A stretch of DNA of 64,000 nucleotides. Source: Streptomyces pactum (GTDB lineage: Bacteria; Actinomycetota; Actinomycetes; Streptomycetales; Streptomycetaceae). Both the position numbers and the translations under genes were made by a program. The stretch covers positions 4,667,501 to 4,731,500 of the forward strand of contig NZ_CP019724.1 in NCBI RefSeq assembly GCF_002005225.1, given 5' to 3'. The notes under the pieces were generated by a model, which searched no databases, had not been told where the DNA came from, and saw only the letters and a program-made list of their open reading frames with translations. Positions 27,730 to 36,149 of the stretch are shown here, one piece after another (positions within the stretch are counted from its first letter, which is position 1; the number at the start of each line of letters is the position of its first letter).

Positions 27730-28272
27730 GTGAGCGAAACGAGAAGCGACGGTGAGCTGCTGCGGGCCGTCGCCGCGGATGCCGACCGGCGCGCCTTCGA
27801 GGAGCTGTACCGCCGGTACGCCCCCTGGCTGACCGCCCGGCTGCGCAGCCGCTGCGCGGACGCCGGTGTCGTCGACGACGTCGTACAGGAAACCTTCCTC
27901 GCGGTGTGGCGCGGCAGTGCGCGGTACCGCGAGGAGGGGGACGCGGCCGGGTGGCTGTGGCGGATCGGGTCGCGGCGGCTGGTCGACGTGCTGCGCGGCG
28001 ACGGGGCACGGGGGCGGCTGCGGCAGGCACTGGCCCGGTTGCGGCACCGGGAGGAGGCCTCGGCGGAGGAGCGCGTGCTCGCCGGTGTCGAGCACGGCGA
28101 CCTCGCCGGCGCCCTCGTCCGGCTCTCGCCGGAGCTGCGCGCGGTGCTCCAGGCCACCGTCATCGACGGGCTGACCACCCGCGAGGCGGCCGTCCTGCTC
28201 GGCATTCCGCCGGGCACGGTCAAGACGCGGGCGATGCGCGCCCGCCGGCAGCTCAGGGAGGCGCTGGCATGA
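27730..28272 (+). CDS. ECF-family RNA polymerase sigma factor
   Basis: A 180-aa extracytoplasmic-function sigma factor. Region 2 reads AFEELYRRYAPWLTARLRSR, with the -10-recognition part VDDVVQETFLAVWRGSARYR; region 4 reads RLSPELRAVLQATVIDGLTTREAAVLLGIPPGTVKTRAMRARRQLREAL. GTG start with GAGGAGA 4-9 nt upstream. Its ATG-A overlap with the next gene, a membrane anti-sigma factor, shows the usual sigma/anti-sigma coupling. Predicted targets include its own operon, which continues with an ABC transporter. The inducing signal is unknown. Confidence 0.93.
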   Translation: MSETRSDGELLRAVAADADRRAFEELYRRYAPWLTARLRSRCADAGVVDDVVQETFLAVWRGSARYREEGDAAGWLWRIGSRRLVDVLRGDGARGRLRQALARLRHREEASAEERVLAGVEHGDLAGALVRLSPELRAVLQATVIDGLTTREAAVLLGIPPGTVKTRAMRARRQLREALA

Positions 28273-29417
28273 GCGACGAGGACAGCCGTCGCCGGGAGGC
28301 CTGGCACGTGGATGAGGACGGCCGTCGCCGGGAGGCCTGGCACGTGGATGAGGACGGCCGTCGCCGGGAGGCCTGGCACGTGGATGAGGACGGCCGTCGC
28401 CGGGAGGCCTGGCACGTGGATGAGGACGGCCGTCGCCGGGAGGCCTGGCACGTGGATGAGGACGGCCGTCGCCGGGAGGCCTGGCACGTGGATGAGGACG
28501 GCCGTCGCCGGGAGGCCCGGCACGTGGATGAGGACGGCCGTCGCCGGGAGGCCCGGCACATGGATGACGGCCGTCGCCGGGGGACCTGGCACGTGGACGA
28601 GGACGACCTGCGGGCCTACGCCCGAGGCGGGCTGGCGGCGCCCCTGCTGTGGTCCGCCGACGCCCACCTGACCACCTGTGCGCACTGCCGCGGAGTCCTC
28701 GCCGAGGTGAGTGACACCACCGCCGTGGAGGCCGGGTGGGAGCGGCTCGACGCCGAACTGGACGCGCCCCGGCCGGGGTGGTTCGAGGGGCTGCTGGAGC
28801 GGTGCGGGGTCGGCGACGGCACCGCGCGGCTGCTCGCGGCCACCCCCGTGCTGCGCCGCTCCTGGCTCGGCGCGGTCGTCGCCGTGCTGCTGATGACCTT
28901 CGCCGTCGCCTTCACGGCCGGCGCCGCGCGCACGCCCACACTGTTCCTCGCCCTCGCCCCGCTGCTGCCGCTGGCCGGGGTGGCGCTCGCCTACGGGCCC
29001 GCGCTGGACCCGACGTACGAGATGGCGGTCGTCTCGCCGACGCACGGCTTCCGGCTGCTGATGATCCGTACGGTCGCCGTGCTGACCGTCGCGCTCGGGG
29101 TGAACGGGCTGGCGACCCTCGCCCTGCCGGGGTACGGGCTGCGCGCGCTGGCCTGGCTGTTGCCCGGGCTCGCCCTGACCGCGACCGGGCTCGCGCTGAC
29201 GCCCCGGCTGGGTCCGGTGCTCGCGCCGTCCGTGGTCGCGGGGGCGTGGTTGGCCGTGCTGCTGGCCGCGGACGCGGCGCGCGCGGCCGAGGACGGTCCG
29301 CTGGCACCGTTCACGGCGGTCGGGCAGGGCGTGTCCGGGGTGGTCGCCGTGCTGGGCGCCGGGCTGCTGTTCCTGTTCCGCGACCGGTTCGACGTCTTCG
29401 CGCGGGGTGCCGCGTGA
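28269..29417 (+). CDS. Membrane zinc anti-sigma factor with amplified N-terminal repeat
   Basis: A 382-aa predicted anti-sigma factor for the preceding ECF sigma. A ZAS-type motif, HLTTCAHC (H-x3-C-x2-C), lies near residues 133-140, within DLRAYARGGLAAPLLWSADA and what follows, and about six transmembrane helices follow (residues about 200-375). Normally such a protein begins shortly before the WHVDEDDLRAY segment; here about 105 residues of a 12-aa repeat (VDEDGRRREAWH) precede it. The repeat resembles the native VDEDDLRAY sequence, so it probably arose by slippage from it. It overlaps the sigma gene by 4 nt. The anti-sigma role is inferred from motif and position. Confidence 0.85.
   Translation: MSDEDSRRREAWHVDEDGRRREAWHVDEDGRRREAWHVDEDGRRREAWHVDEDGRRREAWHVDEDGRRREAWHVDEDGRRREARHVDEDGRRREARHMDDGRRRGTWHVDEDDLRAYARGGLAAPLLWSADAHLTTCAHCRGVLAEVSDTTAVEAGWERLDAELDAPRPGWFEGLLERCGVGDGTARLLAATPVLRRSWLGAVVAVLLMTFAVAFTAGAARTPTLFLALAPLLPLAGVALAYGPALDPTYEMAVVSPTHGFRLLMIRTVAVLTVALGVNGLATLALPGYGLRALAWLLPGLALTATGLALTPRLGPVLAPSVVAGAWLAVLLAADAARAAEDGPLAPFTAVGQGVSGVVAVLGAGLLFLFRDRFDVFARGAA
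28308..28559 (+). repeat. 36-bp tandem repeat, 7 copies, in anti-sigma gene
   Basis: Seven copies of a 36-bp unit start at 28308, 28344, 28380, 28416, 28452, 28488 and 28524; the first five are identical in translation (VDEDGRRREAWH) and the last two change one base (W to R). Degenerate copies flank both sides (28272 and a 33-bp copy at 28560). Length divisible by 3 keeps the frame. Confidence 0.97.
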
Positions 29418-29460
29418 GTCCTGCGTTCTTCCTCGTCCCCTTCTTGTACGGGAGTGCCGT

Positions 29461-30324
29461 ATGAACCACCCCACCGTTTCCGCCTCCGGGCTCAGCCTTC
29501 ATTACGGCCGCACCCGTGCCCTCGACGACGTGTCGCTGCGGCTGACTCCGGGCGTCACCGGGCTGCTCGGGCCCAACGGAGCCGGCAAGACGACGCTGTT
29601 GCGCGTGCTCGCCACCGCCGTGCCCGCCGACCGGGGGGCCTTCACCGTGCTCGGGCACGACCCGGGGACCGCGAGCGGGCGGCAGGAGGTGCGGCGGCGG
29701 CTCGGGTACCTGCCGCAGACGCCCGGCTTCCATCCGGACTTCACCGCTTTCGAGTTCGTCGACTACGTCGCGATCCTGAAGGAACTGGCGGACCGTCCCG
29801 CCCGGCATCGCGAGGTGCGGCGGGTGTTGGAGGAGGTGGATCTGCAAGACGTGCGCGGACGGAGGATCAAGAAACTGTCCGGGGGGATGCGGCAGCGGGT
29901 CGCGCTCGCGGCCGCGTTGGTGGGTGACCCGGGGTTCCTGGTGCTCGACGAGCCGACCGTCGGGCTGGACCCCGAACAGCGGATGCGCTTCCGGGAGCTG
30001 ATCGCGGGGGCGGGCGAAGGGCGGACCGTGCTGCTGTCCACCCACCAGACGGAGGACGTGGCGATGCTCTGCCACCGGGTGGTCGTCATGGCCGGCGGGG
30101 CGGTGCGGTTCGACGGGAGTCCGGCCGAACTGACCGCGCGGGCCGCCGGGCGGGTGTGGAGCAGCGCGGAGCGTGACGCGGGCGCGAAGGCCGGGTGGCG
30201 TACGGGGGCGGGGACCTTCCGCAACGTCGGCGACCCGCCCGCCGGGGCGGAGCTGGCCGACCCCACCCTGGAGGACGGCTACCTCCTCGCCCTCGACGGT
30301 GCCGACGCGGGAGCGGCCGCGTGA
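29461..30324 (+). CDS. ABC transporter ATP-binding protein
   Basis: A 287-aa ATPase of the CcmA/NatA type driving an exporter made with the next two genes. Walker A GPNGAGKTT, Q-loop YLPQTPGF, signature LSGGMRQR, Walker B FLVLDEPTVGLDP and H-loop STHQTEDV are intact. The last 60 residues are a short extra domain without recognised motif. ATG at 29461 is preceded by GGAG (acgggagtgccgt) 9 nt upstream. It lies 43 nt after the anti-sigma gene and overlaps the next gene by 4 nt, so the transporter belongs to the sigma operon. Confidence 0.92.
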   Translation: MNHPTVSASGLSLHYGRTRALDDVSLRLTPGVTGLLGPNGAGKTTLLRVLATAVPADRGAFTVLGHDPGTASGRQEVRRRLGYLPQTPGFHPDFTAFEFVDYVAILKELADRPARHREVRRVLEEVDLQDVRGRRIKKLSGGMRQRVALAAALVGDPGFLVLDEPTVGLDPEQRMRFRELIAGAGEGRTVLLSTHQTEDVAMLCHRVVVMAGGAVRFDGSPAELTARAAGRVWSSAERDAGAKAGWRTGAGTFRNVGDPPAGAELADPTLEDGYLLALDGADAGAAA

Positions 30325-31835
30325 GCGCCGTACTGGCGGCGGCCCCGCCCGCCGTGGAGAGCGGGCCGCGCGGCGGTGGCCGGGCCGTGCTCGCCCTGGC
30401 CCGGTTCGAGGCGCGCAGGCTGCTGCTGAGCGTCCCCGTCGTCATCGCCTTCGCGATGTACGTCGCGTGGATCGTCTGGCGTGCGCGGAGTTCCCAGGAC
30501 GGCTACCCGGCGCTGCAGGACGTCGACCGCGCCACCCAGAGCATGCCGATGCTCGTCGGCCTCGCCGTCCTGCTGTCCGCCAACTTCGCCGTCCTGCGCT
30601 CCGCACGGCACGGCACCGAGGACCACTTCGCGGTGCTGGTCCTCGCGCCCTGGCACCGTACGGTGGCCCACGCGCTGTCCGTCGTACCGGCCGTCCTGCT
30701 CACCGCGGTGTGCGTGGCCGGACAGTTCGCCTGGGAGGCCTCCAAGCCGGGTGCGATCGGACACGGTTCGCCGGCCGAGCTGCTCGTCGGGCCGCTGACG
30801 GTGCTGCTGTCCGGGGCGCTCGGGGTGCTGCTGGCCCGGGTGGCGCCGTCGGCGCTCGCCGCGCCCCTGACGTTGGTCCTGCTGCTGTTCACGCTCGTCC
30901 TCGGTACCGCGCCGGGCGGCTCGAGCGGGCTGTCCTGGCTGGCACCGGTCGTCGCCGGGACCAGCTCCGACACCCTGCCCTCCGACCTGCTGGGACGGCC
31001 CGCCGCCGGGCACGCCCTGTATCTGGCGGGCGCCGGCCTGTGCGCTGCCTTCCTGGCGGTACTCGTCGCCGGCGCGCGGAACCTGGCCGTGCGGGCGGGT
31101 GTCGTCCTGACCCTCGCGCTGGCGGTGACGGGCGGGGTCGCGCAGGCCGGGGGCGCGGCGCCGTCGCCGGAGCTGACCGCGGCCCGTGAGCGCGCCTCGG
31201 TGCGCCCCGAGCTGACCTGTGCCGAGCACGGCCGGTCGTCCTACTGCGCCTTCCCCGAGTGGGGTCCCCGTACCGGCACCTGGGCCGCCGTCGTGGACCG
31301 GGTCCAGTCCCTGGCGGGCGGAGCCGCGCACGGCCGAAGGCTCGTCGTACGGCAGCGGATCGACGCCCGGTACGGGCTGGAGGGCGACGCCGCGATCCCC
31401 GCGCTGACCGACGCCCACCAGGTGACCGTGGGCACCGCCTGGGGCGGCAACCGGGTCCCGGAGTTCTCCAGTGCCGTCGCCGCCGTCCTCGTCGCGGGCA
31501 CCGAGGCGGCGGCGGGCGAGATCTGCGACGGGCGGATGGTCACCGTCATGTGGCTGTCCCTGAGCTGGCAGGACGACCCGGTGAACGCCCTGCGCCGGGT
31601 CCGCGTCGACGACAGTGTGAAGGGCTCCGCGGTGGTCCTGTCGCCAACGGATCCGCTGTCCATGACGGAAGGCCAGACGGACGTCGTACGGCGGCTGCTG
31701 GAGGATCCGCCCGCCGGTGTCGGCGAGCGGGTGAAGGCACACTGGGACGAGCTGGCCTCGCCGGGCGTCACCACCGCCCGCGCCGCCGAACTGCTGGGCG
31801 TGGCCGGGCCGGAGAAGGCGGACTCGTGCGAGTAG
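30321..31835 (+). CDS. ABC transporter permease-like membrane protein
   Basis: A 504-aa protein with about six to seven transmembrane helices in residues 30-300, then an extracytoplasmic domain of about 200 residues starting after PSPELTAARERA and containing a Cys pair (ELTCAEHGRSSYCAFPEWGP) likely to form a disulfide. It overlaps the ATPase gene (GTGA) and is followed by a second membrane protein gene overlapping by 10 nt. Topology and context make it the permease of the exporter; no substrate can be inferred. The large outer domain is unusual for a permease of this class and might be the sensing or docking part. Confidence 0.78.
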   Translation: MSAVLAAAPPAVESGPRGGGRAVLALARFEARRLLLSVPVVIAFAMYVAWIVWRARSSQDGYPALQDVDRATQSMPMLVGLAVLLSANFAVLRSARHGTEDHFAVLVLAPWHRTVAHALSVVPAVLLTAVCVAGQFAWEASKPGAIGHGSPAELLVGPLTVLLSGALGVLLARVAPSALAAPLTLVLLLFTLVLGTAPGGSSGLSWLAPVVAGTSSDTLPSDLLGRPAAGHALYLAGAGLCAAFLAVLVAGARNLAVRAGVVLTLALAVTGGVAQAGGAAPSPELTAARERASVRPELTCAEHGRSSYCAFPEWGPRTGTWAAVVDRVQSLAGGAAHGRRLVVRQRIDARYGLEGDAAIPALTDAHQVTVGTAWGGNRVPEFSSAVAAVLVAGTEAAAGEICDGRMVTVMWLSLSWQDDPVNALRRVRVDDSVKGSAVVLSPTDPLSMTEGQTDVVRRLLEDPPAGVGERVKAHWDELASPGVTTARAAELLGVAGPEKADSCE

Positions 31836-32488
31836 TGATACCGGACCTGGTCCGCCCGGTGTGGCGCACGCTGCCGTGGCGGGCCCTGTCCGCCGCCGGG
31901 CTCCTCGGGCTGCTGCTCGCCGCCGCGCCGGCCGCCGTCGGCGCGGAGCCGGATCGCTGGCAGACGCTCACCCTCCTGCGGGGCGTCGCCCTGACCGGGG
32001 CGCTCGGCCTGGCCTTCCTGCTGGACGACCCGGCCCGGCACCTCACCGCCCCCGTCCCGACCCGGCGCCCGCTGCGGCAGGCGCTGCGGGTGGCCCTGGT
32101 CGCGCCGCTCGCCGCGCTGTGGTGGACGGCCGTACTGCTGCTGGTCCCCTCGGCGTCCCGGCCCCCGGCCGGTGACATCACCTTGGAGGCGGCGGTACTG
32201 GTCGTGCTGGCCCTCGCCGGTGCCGCGACGGCGGTACGGCTGACGGACGAGGCGCGCCCGGGGCCGTCCATCGCGGCGGCCCTGCTGCTGACGGCGGTCC
32301 TCGCGCCGCTGCTGGCGCCGGAGAGCTGGGCGTTGTTCGTGACGCCCGACGACCCGCGGTGGCCGGCCGCGCACGACCGGTGGGCGGTGGTGCTGGGGGC
32401 GGCGGCCGTGGTGTGGGGGGTGTGCGGGCCGGAGCCGCTGGGACGGCGGCGGGGGAGGCGGGCACACGCGGCCGGCGGACCGGCCTAG
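31826..32488 (+). CDS. Six-helix membrane protein of the ABC operon
   Basis: A 220-aa integral membrane protein with about six hydrophobic segments (LSAAGLLGLLLAAAPAAVGA, LTGALGLAFLLDD, VALVAPLAALWWTAVLLLV and others) and an Arg-rich C-terminus. GTG at 31826 lies inside the end of the preceding gene (10-nt overlap), so it is translated with it. Probably the second half of the permease pair; no family recognised. Confidence 0.75.
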   Translation: MRVVIPDLVRPVWRTLPWRALSAAGLLGLLLAAAPAAVGAEPDRWQTLTLLRGVALTGALGLAFLLDDPARHLTAPVPTRRPLRQALRVALVAPLAALWWTAVLLLVPSASRPPAGDITLEAAVLVVLALAGAATAVRLTDEARPGPSIAAALLLTAVLAPLLAPESWALFVTPDDPRWPAAHDRWAVVLGAAAVVWGVCGPEPLGRRRGRRAHAAGGPA

Positions 32489-32523
32489 GCCCTGGCCTCG
32501 GGGGCCGGCTCAGGCGCGCTTCG

Positions 32524-32760
32524 GGCCTCTGGGGTTCCGGGCCTCTGGGATCCCTGGCCTCTGGGGTTCCGGGCCTCTGGGATCCCTGGCCTCTGGGGTT
32601 CCGGGCCTCTGGGATCCCTGGCCTCTGGGGTTCCGGGCCTCTGGGATCCCTGGCCTCTGGGGTCCCCGGCCTCTGGGATCCCTGGCCTCTGAGGTTCCTG
32701 GCCTTCGGATTCCTGGCCTTCGGGGTTCCTGGTCTCCGGGTTCCTGGCCTTCGGGCCTTG
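32524..32760. repeat. 16-bp tandem repeat array, about 14 copies in alternating versions
   Basis: ggcctctggggttccg alternates with ggcctctgggatccct, giving a 32-bp super-unit that is perfect for the first copies and decays towards 32760 (ggccttcggattcct and similar). Located between converging genes. Confidence 0.93.
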
Positions 32761-32794
32761 GGCTTCCGGGACTCCGGAGCTTCTGGCCTCCTGG

Positions 32795-32850
32795 TTCGCG
32801 GGTTCGCGGGTTCGCGGGTTCGCGGGTTCGCGGGTTCGCGGGTTCGCGGG
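32795..32850. repeat. 8-bp tandem repeat, 7 copies
   Basis: ttcgcggg repeated seven times without change. The 8-bp period is not a multiple of 3, which argues that the region is non-coding. Confidence 0.96.
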
Positions 32851-32890
32851 CCCCGGGCTCGCGGGCCCCGGGCTCGCGGGCTCAGGGCCC

Positions 32891-33817
32891 TCACGTCTCC
32901 GTGCGGTACATCAGGTCCGTCTCGTGGGTGACGAAGCCCAGGCGCTCGTAGACGGACACCGCCGCCTTGTTGTCGGCGTCGACGTACAGCATGGCGGTGG
33001 GCAGTCCCTGCTCCGCCAGGTGCCGCAGGCCGATGGTGGTCAGGGCCTTGCCGAGGCCGCCGCCCTGGGTGTCGGGGCGGATACCGAGGACGTACACCTC
33101 GCCGAGCCGCTCCTCGGCGTGCACCTTGGTCCAGTGGAAGCCGATCAGCTCGCCGTCCCGTTCGGCCAGGAAGAACCCCGCCGGGTCGAACCACGCCTCG
33201 GCCTCGCGGTCCTCGAGGTCCCGCTGGGTGAGGGAGCCCTGCTCGGGGTGGTGGGCGAAAGCGGCGGCGTTCACCGCGAGCCAGGCGGCGTCATCGTGCC
33301 CCGGCACGAAGGTCCGCACGGTCACGCCCTCGGGCAGGCGCGGGTCCGGCAGCTCCAGGTCGGCCAACGGGCGCCGCATCTGGCGCAGTTCACGAAACAG
33401 GGTCAGACCGAGCACCTGGGCGAGGTGCCGGGCGGCGGAGTGGCCGCCGTGCGCCCAGACCCGCAGCCGCTTGCCGGAGGCGGCGAGCAGCGCGGACCCC
33501 AGCGCACGCCCGTGGCCCTGGCCCCGGTGCGAGGGGTGGACGACCAGCTCGGCGGCCGGCGGCTCGATCGGGTCGGTGCCCTCCAGTTGGGCGTAGCCGA
33601 CGAGTTCGCCGTCCACGCTGAGCAGGAGATGCGCGATGCCCTCGCGCGCGGGACCGCGCAGGTGCAGCCGTCCCTGCTCGGACACGGCCTGCTGCCCGTC
33701 GTTCCGGGCGGCCTCGGCGAGGAGGGCGAGGACGGCGTCGGTCTGCTCGGGGGTGAGTTCGGCGAGGGTCTCGATCGAGCGGGGGCGGCCGGGCTGCACG
33801 GTGTCGTCGCTGGTCAT
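32891..33817 (-). CDS. mshD: Mycothiol synthase MshD
   Basis: A 308-aa acetyltransferase that performs the last step of mycothiol synthesis, acetylating the cysteine amine of Cys-GlcN-Ins with acetyl-CoA. Two GNAT domains in tandem: the first with ELVVHPSHRGQGHGRALGSAL, the second with VYVLGIRPDTQGGGLGKALT and LYVDADNKAAVSVYERLGF. The tandem architecture and length match MshD of mycobacteria and streptomycetes. ATG at 33817 has no Shine-Dalgarno; TACCCT lies 7 nt upstream, so the mRNA may be leaderless. By position SCO4151. Confidence 0.93.
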   Translation of the reverse strand: MTSDDTVQPGRPRSIETLAELTPEQTDAVLALLAEAARNDGQQAVSEQGRLHLRGPAREGIAHLLLSVDGELVGYAQLEGTDPIEPPAAELVVHPSHRGQGHGRALGSALLAASGKRLRVWAHGGHSAARHLAQVLGLTLFRELRQMRRPLADLELPDPRLPEGVTVRTFVPGHDDAAWLAVNAAAFAHHPEQGSLTQRDLEDREAEAWFDPAGFFLAERDGELIGFHWTKVHAEERLGEVYVLGIRPDTQGGGLGKALTTIGLRHLAEQGLPTAMLYVDADNKAAVSVYERLGFVTHETDLMYRTET

Positions 33818-34000
33818 GCGTACGAGGGTAAGGGGCGGGTGCGGCAAAGCGGCGGCACTCGGGGGAGTTGGGCCGACGCGGAGGTACACCAGGATGTAAC
33901 CCGTCACCCCCTGTCGCGCTACGCGCGTTGACTCTAGGCTGCTGCGCCGACGAGCCGTCTCCTCAGCGGCTCGCGCTCACGCACACCCACAGGGGGGCGC

Positions 34001-35824
34001 ATGCCAGCCACAGCACAGTCGCACCAACCGCGCCGCAGACGCCGTACGAACCGTCTTCTCGCCGTCGCGGCCACGGTCGTCACCGCCGGCGCACTCGCCG
34101 CCGCGGCGCTTCCGGCGTCGGCGAACGCGGACGAGAGCCACCGCGGCCACAAGCCCGACCACCGGCCGGGCCGTTACCAGGACGTCCAGCTCCTCTCCTT
34201 CAACGACCTGCACGGCAACCTGGAACCGCCGGCCGGCTCCTCCGGCCGCGTCACCGAGCTCCAGCCGGACGGCACGACGAAGACGGTCGACGCGGGCGGG
34301 ATCGAGTACCTCGCCACCCACCTCCGCGAGGCCCGCGAGGGCAACCGCTACTCCATCACCGCGGCCGGCGGCGACATGGTGGGCGCGTCCCCCCTCCTCT
34401 CCGGTCTGTTCCACGACGAGCCGACCATCGAGGCGCTGAACAAGCTCGACCTGGACGTGACGAGCGTCGGCAACCACGAGTTCGACGAGGGCGCCCGGGA
34501 ACTGGCGCGCCTCCAGAACGGCGGCTGCCACCCCACCGAGGGCTGCTACGCGGACAAGGAGTTCGAGGGCGCCGACTTCCCGTACCTGGCGGCCAACGTC
34601 CTCGACGAGAAGACCAGGAAGCCCATCCTCAAGCCCTACTGGGTGTGGAAGCAGAAGGGCGTCAAGGTCGGCTTCATCGGCGTGACCCTGGAGGGCACCC
34701 CGGACATCGTCTCGGCGGAGGGCGTCAAGGGCCTCTCCTTCAAGGACGAGGCCGAGACGATCAACAAGTACGCCAAGGTGCTCCAGCGCCAGGGCGTGAA
34801 GTCGATCGTCGCCCTGGTCCACGAGGGCGGCTTCCCGGCTTCGTCCTCCTACAACTACGACTGCGACTCCCCGGGCACCGGCGACGGCATCTCCGGCCCG
34901 ATCGCCGACATCGCCAAGAACGTCACGCCCCAGGTCGACGCGCTGGTCACCGGGCACACCCACGCGGCGTACGTCTGCACGATCCCCGACCCGGCGGGCA
35001 AGCCCCGCATGGTCACGTCGGCCGCGTCCTTCGGCCGCCTGTACACGGACACGACGCTGACGTACGACCGCGCGACCGGCGACATCGCCCGTACGGCCGT
35101 GAAGTCGGCGAACCACGTGGTGACGCGGGACGTCCCGAAGGCGCCGGACATGACCCGCCTGATCGACAAGTGGAGCACCCTGGCCGCCCCGATCGGCAAC
35201 CGCCCCATCGGCTACATCTCCGGCGACATCAACCGCGACGGCACGGAGTCCCCGCTCGGCGACCTCATCGCCGACGCGCAGCTCGCCTACGGCAGGACCC
35301 AGGACCCGGAGACCGACCTGGCCCTGATGAACCCCGGCGGCATCCGCGCGCCCCTCACCCACACCTCCACGGGCAGTGAGGGCGACGGCGTCGTCACGTA
35401 CGCCGAGGGCTTCACCGTCCAGCCCTTCGCCAACACGGTGAACCTGAAGGACTACACGGGCGCCCAGCTCGTCCAGGTCCTCAAGGAGCAGGTGAGCGGC
35501 CCGAACGAGGCGGCCCCGAAGATTCTCCAGATCTCGTCCGGCCTCACCTACACCCTGGACCTGACCAGGACCGGTGCCGATCGGGTGGTGACGGACTCCA
35601 TCCGTCTCAACGGCGACTCCATCGACCCGGCGGCCACCTACCGCGTCGCGTCGAACAGCTTCCTCGCGGGCGGCGGCGACGGCTTCCCGACGCTGGGCGA
35701 GGGCGCGAACGAACTCGTCGGCACGGACGACCTGACGGCCCTGGAGCAGTACCTGACGGCCAACTCGTCGGCGACCGACCCGATCGAGCCGCCGGCGGCC
35801 GACCGGATCACGGTCGTCCAGTAG
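34001..35824 (+). CDS. Secreted 5'-nucleotidase / 2',3'-cyclic phosphodiesterase family metallophosphatase
   Basis: A 607-aa secreted enzyme of the UshA/CD73 family that dephosphorylates extracellular nucleotides. A signal peptide with RRRRRTNRLLAVAATVVTAG and cleavage near ASANA precedes the metallophosphatase domain: SFNDLHGNLEPP (D-x-H metal site), GGDMVGASPLLSG, VGNHEFDEG (GNHE box), ALVHEGG and TGHTHAAY. The C-terminal 5'-nucleotidase domain has MNPGGIRAPL, FGN-like AEGFTVQPFANTVNL and SNSFLAGGGDGFP. AGGGGGG precedes the ATG. By position SCO4152. Such enzymes are typical of the phosphate-starvation response, but no clear PHO box was found upstream. Confidence 0.95.
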   Translation: MPATAQSHQPRRRRRTNRLLAVAATVVTAGALAAAALPASANADESHRGHKPDHRPGRYQDVQLLSFNDLHGNLEPPAGSSGRVTELQPDGTTKTVDAGGIEYLATHLREAREGNRYSITAAGGDMVGASPLLSGLFHDEPTIEALNKLDLDVTSVGNHEFDEGARELARLQNGGCHPTEGCYADKEFEGADFPYLAANVLDEKTRKPILKPYWVWKQKGVKVGFIGVTLEGTPDIVSAEGVKGLSFKDEAETINKYAKVLQRQGVKSIVALVHEGGFPASSSYNYDCDSPGTGDGISGPIADIAKNVTPQVDALVTGHTHAAYVCTIPDPAGKPRMVTSAASFGRLYTDTTLTYDRATGDIARTAVKSANHVVTRDVPKAPDMTRLIDKWSTLAAPIGNRPIGYISGDINRDGTESPLGDLIADAQLAYGRTQDPETDLALMNPGGIRAPLTHTSTGSEGDGVVTYAEGFTVQPFANTVNLKDYTGAQLVQVLKEQVSGPNEAAPKILQISSGLTYTLDLTRTGADRVVTDSIRLNGDSIDPAATYRVASNSFLAGGGDGFPTLGEGANELVGTDDLTALEQYLTANSSATDPIEPPAADRITVVQ

Positions 35825-36149
35825 CCGACCGACAGCATCGGGAAGGGGCCCGGCACACTCGGCAGGCCGTACCAGCCATGCGGGTGCCGGGCCCTTGGGG
35901 GATGCGGTGTGCACGGTGACCGTGCCGTGGCGGCGGTGCTCTTCCTTCGAAGCGAGTACGGATGGCGTTCGCTGTCCCCAGCGCGCTCTTTTGAGCGGCG
36001 TGTGAACAGTCGGCCTATGACTGTCCCTGTACATGGGCGGCCGGGGCGTCATCGGCCTGGGCTGCCGACCGCCACCGCGACTGACCGCGACCGCGACTGA
36101 CCGCGACCGCGACCGCGTCCCAGCGGCGGAGTGAGCGGCCGCGCCCAGG
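35825..36149. other. 325-bp spacer after the nucleotidase gene
   Basis: Contains the terminator hairpin listed next and, at 36070-36118, a short gaccgcgactgaccgcga-type degenerate repeat. No gene seen; the spacer separates converging genes. Confidence 0.6.
35843..35896 (+). terminator. Terminator of the nucleotidase gene
   Basis: aaggggcccggcac (35843-35856) pairs with gtgccgggccctt (35884-35896), a 13-bp stem with one bulged G and a 27-nt loop, 18 bp after the stop codon. The A/T ends give a short U-rich 3' side. Confidence 0.75.

Larger units (their letters stand above)
32489..32890. other. 402-bp spacer made almost wholly of tandem repeats
   Basis: Spacer between the converging ABC operon and mshD. 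It consists of three successive tandem arrays: a 16-bp family, an 8-bp family (both listed separately) and two copies of a 15-bp unit ccccgggctcgcggg at 32851-32880. Long open frames cross it on both strands only because the composition lacks stop codons; I do not call a gene. Confidence 0.85.

Noticed and set aside
28253..28561. Antisense frame over the 36-bp repeat, and the idea that the repeat is a CRISPR array
   Set aside because: The units are directly adjacent without unique spacers and keep the frame of the anti-sigma gene, which has a clear start and domain.
32178..33194. A minus-strand frame through the tandem repeats giving a Pro/Arg repeat protein
   Set aside because: It overlaps the 3' ends of mshD and of the ABC operon in the wrong frame, and the 8-bp period shows the array is not maintained in codons.
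33890..33930. GTCACCCC motif upstream of the secreted nucleotidase as a PHO box
   Set aside because: Only one half-site; no second repeat at 11 bp.
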